Of a stretch of DNA of 64,000 nucleotides, positions 1-10,100 are shown piece after piece (position 1 is the first letter of the stretch; every line of letters begins with the position of its first letter). The translations under genes were made by a program, and so were the position numbers. Location of the stretch: assembly GCA_004194705.1 (NCBI GenBank), contig SADC01000867.1, positions 372,001 through 436,000 of the forward strand, given 5' to 3'. The notes beneath the pieces are model-generated. The model was not told where the DNA came from, made no database searches, and saw only the letters and a program-made list of their open reading frames with translations. This DNA comes from Ditylenchus dipsaci (taxonomy: Eukaryota; Nematoda; Chromadorea; Rhabditida; Anguinidae).

Positions 1-112
1 TACAGAGAACTGGAATGCAAACGCTAATTCCATCTAACGAGCATGAACGCCACAACAGAATATTTTTCTAGGTACCGCATAACTAAAAGAAGAAGTAGTA
101 GAGGTGAAACAC

Positions 113-118
113 TTTATT
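113..118 (-). promoter_or_regulatory. Polyadenylation signal AATAAA of the 204-1919 gene
   Basis: AATAAA on the minus strand about 86 bases past the stop codon of the repeat-protein gene. The position supports this being the 3' end of that gene. Confidence 0.5.
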
Positions 119-203
119 CTCCACGACAAAAAAAGCACAATAAAGCTCTTCAGATATACTAGATCGATTCTTAAAGTCTTCAGGAGAAACAATCAGGCCC
201 ATG

Positions 204-1919
204 TCACTTCTTGTTCGGCAATCGACTGCGACGTTCACCTGTGTCCTAAAAAATTGGTATTTATAGAACAGAACGGCAATGAAGAAGATACCGTGGTGCG
301 ACGAGAAGACGAGAGCGTTGGAGTCATATAGTTGGAGACACGACTTCTCGGCATTGACGGTGTTTCGCTGCGAACAGACGCACTGCCAGAAGCACTAAAA
401 GAGAAGACATTTTGACAAACTGACTTTGGAAAATTAAGAAAGTGAATTACTTGAGAGGAGTAGCTAAAGTCTCCGTACCCTTCTTGACAGCTCGGCTACG
501 TGTTGCAATTGGCAGAGACTGTGGCGGAGGAGGCATGGGCTTTCTAAGTAACAAATGTGCACAAAACAAACAAAAGGCTACTATTAAATCTTACTTGGTA
601 GAAAACACATCCCGGATCACAGACGGCTTATTCGGATTGTTGCGCGGCTTGACAACCAGAGCTGGCTTATTTAAGACTTCGGCCACGATCTGCACTTCGG
701 AAGAGACTTGCTGCTTCATCACGACAGGAACAAGAGAATTAGATGGACGAGCGGCTGCAGGGACTAGAGGCGGACCCATCACTTTGCTGGCGACTGACGG
801 ACGTCCTGGCTTAACTAGAGACCTAGATCTGCGAGCCGGCAGCACCTTGGCACATCTGAATTGGCAATTATGCCGTGATTAATAACGGAAACACAAAATC
901 ATACGTCGGTTGGACCTCTACAGGAATCAATTTCTTAACGGAAACCACTTTCTTGGCTGGAGTGACTTGCTTGTCGACTCTCCTAAAACTATAAGGTTAA
1001 TTTCCTAGGAATGACGAAGCACAAAGTAGTACTTGATTTCTGGGGTGCATGCCTGTTTCTTGGTACTAGAACGAAGTTGCATTGTTGAAGAAGTAGCGGA
1101 CACTTCGCGCTTCACTGGCGTGACAAGCTTTCTGAAAAACAGAGTTTAAACCAAGAAATTCAACAGCAGTCTAACTTTTGACTAGAACCCTTCAACTCTT
1201 CCTTGTTATCACTAGATCGAAGACGCATTCGAGACACTACAGTGGAGTTCTCAGTTGGTGGAGTACCCAGTTTTCTAAAGAGTAAAAGGACAGGTTCAAC
1301 AAGTACAAGACACCCAACGGATTTACCTGGCTTCAAGAACATCACGCGCAAGAGGCTGCACTGAAGCAAGAGCTTTAACACTCGGAACTGGCGTGACCAG
1401 TGGAGGAGACTGGAACTTGTCACATGCAGCTGCATCAACCACTTGGACATCCTTCAAATTAACGGCAATTTCCTCAACTTCATCAGCAGGAGCTTGACCC
1501 AACTTCTTAGCAACAGACGGACGACCCGGCTTGATTAAGGATCTTGACTGGCGAGGCTTCAACTTCACAGTCCTGCGAATTAATCTTTGATAGTCTTAAA
1601 AGCTATGTTTGACCATACATGTTGGCAGGATCACCGATGACGATCTTCTTCGCTGCATCATCCTTCTTCACTGCTTTCTTTACTTTGGCTTTGCTCAACT
1701 CTGGAGGGGACTGCGCTGGAAGCTATTTGGATGCACTGAAAAGGTTTAATATAAATGTGGAATCTTGGTAGTCGGTGACGCACGATCGAAAAAAAGGTCT
1801 CCAATGGTGTCATCCAGCTGTTGACCAAGCACGCAATACATCGGCACACTTGGAATGTAGTAGGGATCATCTTCCAACTTCTTCTTGTTCTCTTTCTGTT
1901 GTTGCTCAGGAGAAGTCAT
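204..1919 (-). CDS. Unrecognised Ser/Arg/Lys-rich protein with alternating internal repeats, multi-exon
   Basis: I do not recognise this family. The start is the ATG at 1919, opening MTSPEQQQKENKKK and an acidic/aromatic stretch (DDPYYIPSVPMY). Further exons are inferred from T-rich AG acceptors and in-frame stretches at about 1610-1700, 1325-1565, 1160-1275, 1020-1130, 900-990, 590-845, 440-545, 300-385 and 204-240. Two kinds of unit recur. Unit A is RSRSLVKPGRPSV (about 800-845) and QSRSLIKPGRPSV (about 1515-1560). Unit B is a basic block such as MRLRSS, MQLRSSTKK or ATRSRAVKKG next to K-x-V-T-P-x-K. The C-terminus reads RSRLPNKK then TGA at 204-206. The composition, with basic and SP/TP-type sites, would suit a chromatin- or microtubule-binding protein, but that is only inference. 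The exon 1/2 junction is uncertain. Confidence 0.6.
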
Positions 1920-2059
1920 TTTGCAATACGATTGTTGAAAGCACTCTTTACGCAAAAACCTGAACGACACAATAAATGAAAGAGTACAGTTTTTTAAGAA
2001 CACAACGTCCACAATATCATGGTAACGAGAAGCAATAAAGAAACAGGAGTAATTCGGGG

Positions 2060-2845
2060 TAGAGATGAAGAAACGGGACCAGGACGGATTTCAGGACAGG
2101 ATTTTATGGTCTGTCCAAGACCAGGATCAGGACCAGGATTAGAAATTTTAAAAATCAGGATCCTGGTCGGGATCCTGGTCCAAAAACCAGGATTTTCGTT
2201 AAATTCCAGAAATCCGGTTTAAACTGTCAGCAAAATTTTTATTGACATTTTTCTACATTCATTACATCCAGTAAACAATGAGAAACTTAATGTCCAGAAA
2301 TTGCAGAAATCAACACTTTAAAATAACAGATTGTATCCCAAAATGAATGAAAATACCCGAGTGAAAAATGCAAAGGTAATTTCGATCAAAATTCGTTTCA
2401 ATATGACGTTTCGAAAAAATACCATTTACCGTATTTACTGTATTAACTACCCACCCTCTAATAACTCCCCACCCTCTAATAAGTTCCCACCCTACGGACC
2501 TTATATCTCAGCCTAGAGCGAACATTTCGCAAATCCGTTTTTTGCGTTTTCTTAGTTGCCGCGAATTTACCTGATTACACTTTTCAGGTTTTGGTTGAAC
2601 ACCCAAAAATCTCGAAATCGACCTCAAAATTTTTCGATTTTTTAGAGGTTAAAAAATAACTCCCCATGGGGACTTAATACAGTAAATACGTATATTTACC
2701 AAATTCGACCACCAGGATTGGCCGAAATACCAGGACCAGGACCAGGATTTTTTAATTTGACCAGGACCAGGATTTTGTTTTATTTATAAATTTCGAACAG
2801 GACGGACCAGGACCAGGACAGGATCCTGTCCTGTCTTCATCTCTA
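2060..2845. mobile_element. hAT-type non-autonomous element with 8-bp target duplication
   Basis: The ends are TAGAGATGAAGA and its complement TCTTCATCTCTA, matching the usual hAT end pattern (YAGNG). They are flanked on both sides by ATTCGGGG (2052-2059 and 2846-2853), an exact 8-bp duplication as expected for hAT. Both arms are filled with variants of the word GACCAGGACCAGGAT (about 2075-2215 and 2705-2830). No transposase is seen. A second element (2427-2692) sits inside it. Insertion was at the left tip of the hairpin at 2850-3003. Confidence 0.8.
2427..2692. mobile_element. TACCGTATTT-end element nested in the hAT element
   Basis: It starts TACCGTATTTACTGTATTAA and ends in the complement (TTAATACAGTAAATACG). 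The left arm repeats CCACCCTCTAATAA. The interior, around TTGCGTTTTCTTAGTT and CACCCAAAAATCTCG, is shared with elements at 43115-43369 and partly 60580-60730, so the three are one family with different terminal words. Confidence 0.65.
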
Positions 2846-2849
2846 ATTC

Positions 2850-3003
2850 GGGGTAGGAGAAGAGTGCGCCAAATATTTTTGCGACAATTCAATTTGGGCC
2901 AAAATTATTCGCTATATTCGGCAAATATTTGCTAAACATAGCGAAAAGTTTTGGCCCAAATTGAATTGTCGCAAAGTTATTTGGCGCACTCTTCTCCTGC
3001 CCG
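2850..3003. repeat. Perfect-type foldback hairpin (MITE), 154 bp
   Basis: The left arm GGAGAAGAGTGCGCCAAATA is answered by its complement ending at about 2998; the arms are about 55 bases each with a short AT-rich loop. No coding content. The hAT insertion at 2060-2845 abuts its left tip. Confidence 0.8.
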
Positions 3004-3249
3004 TAATCCGAGCGACCGTATTTCTCCTTCCGTCATCTCGTTCTTTCTTAAAGGACCATACTTGTTAATGCAAATGAAAATTTGGCAAATTCAAATGCGC
3101 GCGGGACACTTTTCTTTCGTCTCCCACTCTAGTAGAGTGACTCTACTCTTTGGAGTTATAATAACTCTTATAAATAGTTATAAATAAGAGTTATAAATAA
3201 CTTATTTCGTGCGACTCAAAAGAGTACAGTGAGAGACGAAAGAAAAGGA

Positions 3250-3355
3250 TGGTATTTTTTTCTCACCGCAAAACACTTGAAAATCACCGCAAATTATTTT
3301 TTTCTCACCGCAATTTGATCTTCCCGCAAAATACTTTTTTCTCACCGCAAAATAG
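3250..3355. repeat. Direct array of CTCACCGCAAAATACTTTTTT-like units
   Basis: Four or five diverged copies of a roughly 21-base word containing CTCACCGCAAA lie just left of MULE-A. The same word in the same orientation lies just right of it (6631-6690). Either the MULE inserted into a pre-existing array, or the arrays are part of a larger element. Confidence 0.55.
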
Positions 3356-3620
3356 GCTGTAGGTGAAAACACACACCAAAATACTGATTTCCCGCAGTAA
3401 ATTTATTTTTTCCCGCAGTAAATTTGAATTTCAAACAAAATAATGATTTCCCGCAGTAAATTTTAGATTTCCCGCAGTAAATTTTGGATTACCCGCAGTA
3501 AATTTGGTGACTTTGTGCAATTCGGGGTTTTTTTTGCTTTTTTGTCCATACTGATATCACACAGTCATTTCATGAACATATGAAAATATTTTATTTGCTT
3601 TTTACAGCAATTGTTTCAAA

Positions 3621-6006
3621 ATGCCCCGAGGACCTGGAACTATATGGACAAACGAAAAAATTTGCAAATCGAAAGAAGATGTCGATTTTTGGCTATCCGA
3701 AAACACAAGCTGGACTCATCATAAAGAAGAAGGAGGCTTCCAAACAAGTACTGATGTTTATTTTTGCAAATACTCCAAGCGAAATCGGGAGAAGAAGTTT
3801 GACTGCAAAGCGCGGATGCGAATTCGCTACAAGAATGACATCTCTGAGGTATACTTTCTTTCTTTGCGTTGCAAGATTTGTTTTTCTAGGCCTACATCCA
3901 GACTAGCGGTGCTCATGATCATCGACGGCTTCTCGATAATGGGCTCAGCTCTCCAGTCAAAAGAAAGATTGAAGCTTTTTAACGAGCCTCATAGTGGAAA
4001 AACTGCCAAGCACATTCAAAGAAACATTCAAGTTGGACATAATTCTCAGCAGCTTTTTGACGATTTATTAGAAAATAAAAATGTTTAGGAAGATGTCGAG
4101 CTGGAGGGTTTAGTTATTCCATCTCTGGAGCAGGTGCAAAATCAAAAGGCAGCTAACGCTAGAAAGCGGCAATTTACACGATCCTTGACACTTAACCAAG
4201 TGAAAGATTACTTCGAGATGAACAAGAAAGTTCCAGGTGCAGCACATGTTTCGGATCGATTTCATCAATATGCTTCTAACTTAAAAAACTGTCTTTAGCT
4301 GATGAAAATCAACCCTACGCGGTCAGCTTCAGCGCCGTCAAGCTACCTGGTCAAGTATCCAAGTTGATGGGACGTACAAGTTGATGACTTTGTGTTACCC
4401 GCTTTTGGTAAACTGGGATAAGTCTCTTAAAAAGCACAAAGTTTGAAAAAATTCAGGTTGCTGGGTTCTCAGACGCAAACAAGGTGTTCCATCCGACATA
4501 TGTAGCAATCTCTTCGCATGAGGATACGTGGAGTTATTCTGGTTTCTTAAGTTCAATATCGTTTGCCAATCCTGAGTGCATATACAAGCCGAAACTACTG
4601 CTAGCTGATGGCGCGACTCAAATTACTGCAGGTTGATTTATTTCTCATCAGTACTAGATTAAATTTATCTGCATATAGCTTGTCGAAAAGTCTTTCCTGA
4701 AACTAAGAGAGGAATGTGTCTCGCTCATGTCATTATGGACTTCAACAAGGATCTACCCAAAGCAAAGATTCATGAAAGAGCTGTCGAAGAAATTAAAGAG
4801 GATGTGAATTTTCTAGCGAGGGTAAACTCTCTGTTAGAATTGGCGGCCGGTTGGTCTTTTCACACATATAAATCATCTGCTGACCAATCATTTTCAGCAT
4901 CCAGAACACTATGGATCCATTGGACTTCAAAGTGGGGCGAAATTCCGAGACTGGCTCAAGCATGTACTAAGTTTTTCAATTCCTGGTTGTTGAGAGAAGA
5001 CTATCGCGGCTGGTACTACCGTTATGCTCCGGCTTTCGCAATGTTTTCAATCTCCACTAATAATGGTCTTGAAGGAACGAACAAAATGATCAAAGATGAC
5101 TTCACCCATCGGGAACTTCTGGGTTTGTCTCGTTTTATTTTAGTGGTAGAGCAGTTGACACATGGCTGGAGCATTGACCCCGAACGGAAGGTGAAAAGCA
5201 TATATTTTTCAACTTTATATTTTGTAGTTTAGAAGCCAGTAAAAGTGCCTACAATTCCTGAAAATCCAAACAGCAATTTGCGGAAAGCAGTGGAAAAAAC
5301 TCAGAGAAGAAAAGCGCCCGTTTGTGCAAAGTGTGTACCGTCAAGAGTATGTGTGGCTTATCCGTTCAAGTTGCTGCAATACTGATGCTGAGTTAGAGCT
5401 GATGTGGACTGAACTTTTGCAAGCAGAAACCACCAACGATATTGATTGGACGTACTCAAGTTGGCAGAGGTTAGAGTTCTAAGTTCAATTCGCCTACTTT
5501 TAGTAATTGTAGGTACCAGATCCTTCGAAATTCTTTCTACAGGGTGTCGCAAAATTACGCGTGCATTTTCGAAAATTTTTGCGAGGTAGCTCCTTGCCCG
5601 GTCGATTTCCGTCTTTCGGGAACCATACCCGCGGAAATCTCCACATTTATAGGGTTTAGGAGCATAAATATATAATAAGTTGGTTATAGCAACCGCTTTT
5701 TGAAGAAACACACAAAAAATGTAAGAAATAAACAATATTTGATAAAAAAATTCAAAGAAATTTCAAACAACTTTTAAAAAAGTGCACGCGTAATTTTGCG
5801 ACACCCTGTATGTGTTAAAGAAATCTCGTGTTTATCCTGGCTTTCTTTGCTGCAACTGTCCAGTCGGTATAAAAGATGAATTGTGCAAGCACTCTTTACT
5901 TTTGATGGAAACCGAAAGACTTATTGATCCACTACCACGACCACTGGAGCCAAGAAGAAAAAGAGGGCGAAGAAAGAAAGTTGGCCGGGCTTTAGAGCGC
6001 CTTTAG
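3621..6006 (+). pseudogene. MULE-A transposase (WRKY/FLYWCH-like finger, DDE core, SWIM finger), interrupted
   Basis: Recognised by domain order. The N-terminal part (3621-3850) has the Cys/His finger pattern seen in MULEs (YFCKYSKRNREKKFDCKAR, then a GAHDHRR stretch after a short intron at about 3849-3889). A DDE-type start appears near 4362-4410 (VDGTYKLMTLCYPLL). The C-terminal half at 4714-5200 includes TNNGLEGTNKMIKDDFTHRE, a hallmark region of the family. The SWIM zinc finger at about 5845-5905 reads CNCPVGIKDELCKH (CxC...CxH). The frame breaks in a T run near 3980, and a 269-bp MITE at 5540-5808 splits the region just before the SWIM finger; the reading frame on both sides would be continuous without it. 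It is unlikely to make an active protein as it stands. Confidence 0.75.
5540..5808. mobile_element. Tc1/mariner-type MITE inserted in the MULE-A transposase
   Basis: The ends CAGGGTGTCGCAAAATTACG and complement are flanked by TA on both sides (5538-5539, 5809-5810). It is 269 bp long with no transposase. The CAGGGTG start and TA duplication fit the Tc1/mariner group. Confidence 0.8.
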
Positions 6007-6630
6007 AAATGAAATTGTTGATCGTTGTTATTACGTCGTTGTTATTAATAGTTGTTATTACTGCTGTTATTGTTGTTCCGTAGATAAAGATGATACTTTT
6101 TCAGTGCTGTTTTACGTGAGTTTGCAGAGTGAGAATTGCCATTTGACGCCCTAATTTGCTAAAAATTTCATTCCGGATCAGTACACACCTCTCCACACTA
6201 CTCCAAACACTACTTTGAGTGATTTTAAAAGGTTAAGGGCATTTAAAAAATGTTTGTAATAGTTCAGAGTTGAGTTCTGAGAAATTGAGTGAATTAGAAC
6301 GGGATTTCGATGCGCGCAAATGCTTTTTTCGCAAATAGATAAGTTTTTTACTAGACCATCAAAAACCCTAGCTTTTATTGGCTTCCGGCCACTTTAGCCT
6401 GGGATTTTAAGCGATTCAACGTCGATTCTGACTGTGAAACCGTGTTGTTGCAAACTTTTGACTGAAATTGCACAAATTTTCAAATTTACTGCGTGAAATC
6501 TGAAATTTACTGCGGGAAATCAGTAATTTACTGCGGGAAATCAGTATTTTGTTTGAAATTTGAATTTACTGCGGGAAAAAATAAATTTACTGCGGGAAAT
6601 CAGTATTTTGGGTGTGAAATCAATTTTAGC

Positions 6631-6810
6631 CCGCAAAATACTTCTTTCTCACCGCAAAATACTTTTTTCTCACCGCAAAAATACTTTTTCCCCCCGTAAA
6701 CCTAATTTCTGTCCAAGACTAACCAAATTTTGCATAATTTTGCAAGAATTCAAATTTTTCAGTCAGGAACAACTTGGATCCCTCAGAATCCCACCCCAGA
6801 ATGGCCAGAA
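6631..6810. repeat. Right-hand CTCACCGCAAAA array and a dispersed repeat
   Basis: 6631-6690 repeats the CTCACCGCAAAATAC word. 6713-6810 (CCAAGACTAACCAAATTTTG ... CCAGAATGGCCAGAAG) recurs at 13929-14035, and in part near 17655-17695, so it is a dispersed repeat rather than unique sequence. Confidence 0.6.
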
Positions 6811-7111
6811 GCCCCTGAAAGTTGATTTTCGACCAAAAATGGATCGGGCGGGGTCGGGATCCCGTCCCGTTTCCAGCTCTAGTATAAAACAACATACGGC
6901 CGAATTAAATAAACAAATAATGGTGTGGGTAAAAACACACGTCATAGTATTTAATGGGAAAATAAGAAGTTCTCGAGGTATTTTACACATTTCGACGGAT
7001 CTTTTCAATTTCCGCCTGTAAATACAGCGAAAAAATATTGTGCTACGCAAGTGCTGTGTGGTGCAAAGTCTTTATTTCAAACAACCATCACAGAAAAAAG
7101 TTAAAAATAAT

Positions 7112-10100
7112 TTATCCATGACTGAAGCTGTTGAAGAGATTGTTCTTAATAACTTGTCCCATGAGCCCTTGAATCACTTCACATCCCAGTCGCTGAAATT
7201 AGAATTTTGATCATGTCTTACTAGACTAAAATTGTGCATCCCTACTTGAGCATCCTTCTTGGCCTTTCCAATTCGCTCACTAAACATAGTCGAGTTCTTG
7301 TTGCCAACCTGGAAAAAAAAGAATAACTATGCAGTGCATTGTAATCGTATACCTGTTCAAGTTTAGCAGCCAAATCAGCCAGTTGAGAAGTTATGTAGTC
7401 GGCATTGGTCACGAGAGGATTCGAGGAAAGCGTGTTTACCCAACTTAAACAACAAAAAGATATGGCAAGCAGGTGAATAAATAGAACACAGCTTTTTTGA
7501 GGAAATTTTATGCTTGTCTGAGTAAATGGAATTTTTAAATTTTTGTAAAGTTTTAACACCATCAGGAGCCCTTCATGAAGTATTACTTATTGCAACACCC
7601 TTAAAAGTGCAACACAAAGAAGTAAAATTATGAAACAAATATAGTTCTGATTTGCTTCATACTTTTAGCTTTTCGCGTTACACACTTTAGAGATGCCATA
7701 ATAAATGATACCATTCTAGAAACTAGAATCGCAGGGCTACTTGATGGTTTAAACACTTTGAAAAAGATGAAAAATTCGAATCTAGTTTGTCCCACTAATG
7801 ATTCTAAAGCAGTTTTCTAATAATTATTTGAACAAAAAGCCTTTTTTTTTTAAAAAGAAGCTTTGTCAGAACCAATCAAGTGCAGAGCAAAAATGCGTCA
7901 ACAAACTGTACTTTAATGGCTCTATCACAATTGAAGGTGTAAATGTAAATGTAAATGTAAGTGTAAGTGTAAATGTAAGTGTAAATGTAAGGTGTCTTCA
8001 CAATACCAAAAACATTTACACTTACACTTACATTTACATTTACACCTTCAATTGTGATAGAGCCATAAAGGGGGAAACTTTATATACGCATCGCCTTAGG
8101 TCACAGGTTCGAGTACCACTGGCCGCAGACCTTATTTTTTATCCTTTTATTTACAAGTTTAGTGTCAAAATGTAGCCAAGGTTCTGGGCTTTCATTTGAG
8201 CTATCATACAGATGAAAAATTGGTGTAAAGTTAGGGCTATAATATAAAAAATCCAATTCGGTGAAATCCTCAATAGGACTATGCCAGTACTTTTCGGTAG
8301 TATCCTGGAACTGACGTTTCTCCCCAATTTTAATTTACATACTCCCTTGCAGCCTTAGACTCAAAATGTAGCCCTGTTTCTTGCCGTCATTTTGAGCATA
8401 CGGTTGTATAAAATAATGTAAATTGAAATCGTAAAAAATCTCAGTTCCTAGTACGCATCATTTCGGCCAGTTTCCTTTAATTTTGGTAGTCATTGCCAAA
8501 AATCGTAAAATTGAGGCAGTTGATGACAACAAAGCACTGCTGAAAATGGTTGCAATCGATTGCTCGATGATTTTTGGACCTAAAAGTCAAAAAACTTACT
8601 AAAAAATAAATTAAAACACACCCAGAGGGACTAGAACTATCGACAAAAGGCGATGCGTATATAAAGTTCCCCTCCCCTTAGTATTTTTCAGTATTTTAAC
8701 AGAGTCCGAAGAGTATAAGCGACTTACTATGTATTCCACAGTGCATCAAGCACCTTATTATCCAACGAAGATTTGAAGTATGTCACATCCAATGAGTAGT
8801 ACTGCTTGCAATGCACTCCGAAGTCTTCTATCTTACTGAGAGGATAGTCTAAAGACGTTTTTACATTAAAACTGTCATGATGTAGATTAGCATTCCAGCA
8901 ACCTGATACTCGGAAGGCGCCTCGTCCGGTGGTTTGTAACCTAAACTAGAAAAGGCTAGAAATTATTTACAAATTTCTACCAAACCTTTAGGGTATGTTC
9001 GGAAAGCTCCAAGATCAACCTTAAAATAAACACTAAGTTCAGACAAGTTGTTCACCTCAAGCTATTTGCTCGAGTGCAGGGGGTTGTCAAGTCCCGCAGT
9101 TGTCATGTCGGTTTCCCAAATTTTGGGCAGGACTAAAATTTTTGTATTACAGGTAGCACTCGGAACTCTACAGTCGGGCACACGGACCTGGACACAAAAA
9201 CCGGAATTTTACGGTTACTGAGCACAACTACCCAAGAAGCGTCCAGACTTGACAACCCTACTTAAGTGCAAAAATCTAACCTTGCCAGCAGTGATTGTTC
9301 GGATAGGATCAATCTGGAATTTATTAAAGCTTTTAGCTTGAAAACCGGAGTGCATAGATAGATGAGCTTACAACAATGGCCACAAAAGGCTCTTGAAACT
9401 GCTGATTAAGAGCTTGCGTGCTGACATCAATCCCACTGAGCCAGCAACCTACGAAATAATTAAACTGGATTAAGAAACATTGACAGTATAATATTCTGGA
9501 GCCGAATTTTGCAGGATGGATAATCTTAAGATTAAAGATAATCTTTAATCTTATTAAGATAATCTTAATCTTAGCGTCCGAATTTTGCAGCTTGGATATG
9601 ATTAAAGATTATCTCAAATCTCGGATAATTTTTAATCCTCTTACCCGGATAATGGGATAATTTTTAATCTCGCATGAGTAATGCTGTTTTTGTTTTCAGT
9701 GTGTTCAAACAACAAATTAAAACTTTTATATGTCTATTACGGTCTATATATTAAGGATCAATACTTTTTTTCGGCCCAAATAGACCTTTTTAAGCGCAAA
9801 TCCACTTTTTAAAATATTTGCAAATATTCGCGCGAACATTTCGCGAACATTTTTGTCAGGTAATGCAATTAATCATACCTCATCAAAAGTGCTAGTTACA
9901 ACCATGGTGTAACTCACAGTGTAACGTGCTCCTTCGTGAATAAGGTCATTAGGTGGTGGAAAAGACGGTATGGAAATCTCTATGGCGAAGTCAGACTTAA
10001 CATTGACACAAGTGCAAACTTTGTTCTCACTGCGGCGTGCCTTTGGAATTTCTCCAAAAAACCGACCGCATCCTGCTGGATATAACCCTTTCGAAGATCG

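Larger units (their letters stand above)
3356..6630 (+). mobile_element. MULE-A: Mutator-like DNA transposon, about 3.3 kb
   Basis: Inverted ends at about 3364-3505 and 6478-6625 carry four or five copies of TTTCCCGCAGTAAAT on the left and its complement on the right. Between them lies a broken MULE transposase on the plus strand. The outer 31 bases on each side are near-identical direct copies of the CTCACCGCAAAAT array, so the exact border and target duplication cannot be fixed. A small TA-flanked MITE (5540-5808) interrupts the coding part. Confidence 0.75.

Noticed and set aside
442..882. 146-codon plus-strand frame
   Set aside because: Antisense shadow of the 204-1919 repeat-protein gene, whose minus-strand exons have splice sites and repeats.
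7798..8175. Frame with VNVNVSVSV
   Set aside because: Microrepeat inside a hairpin in a csn-5 intron.
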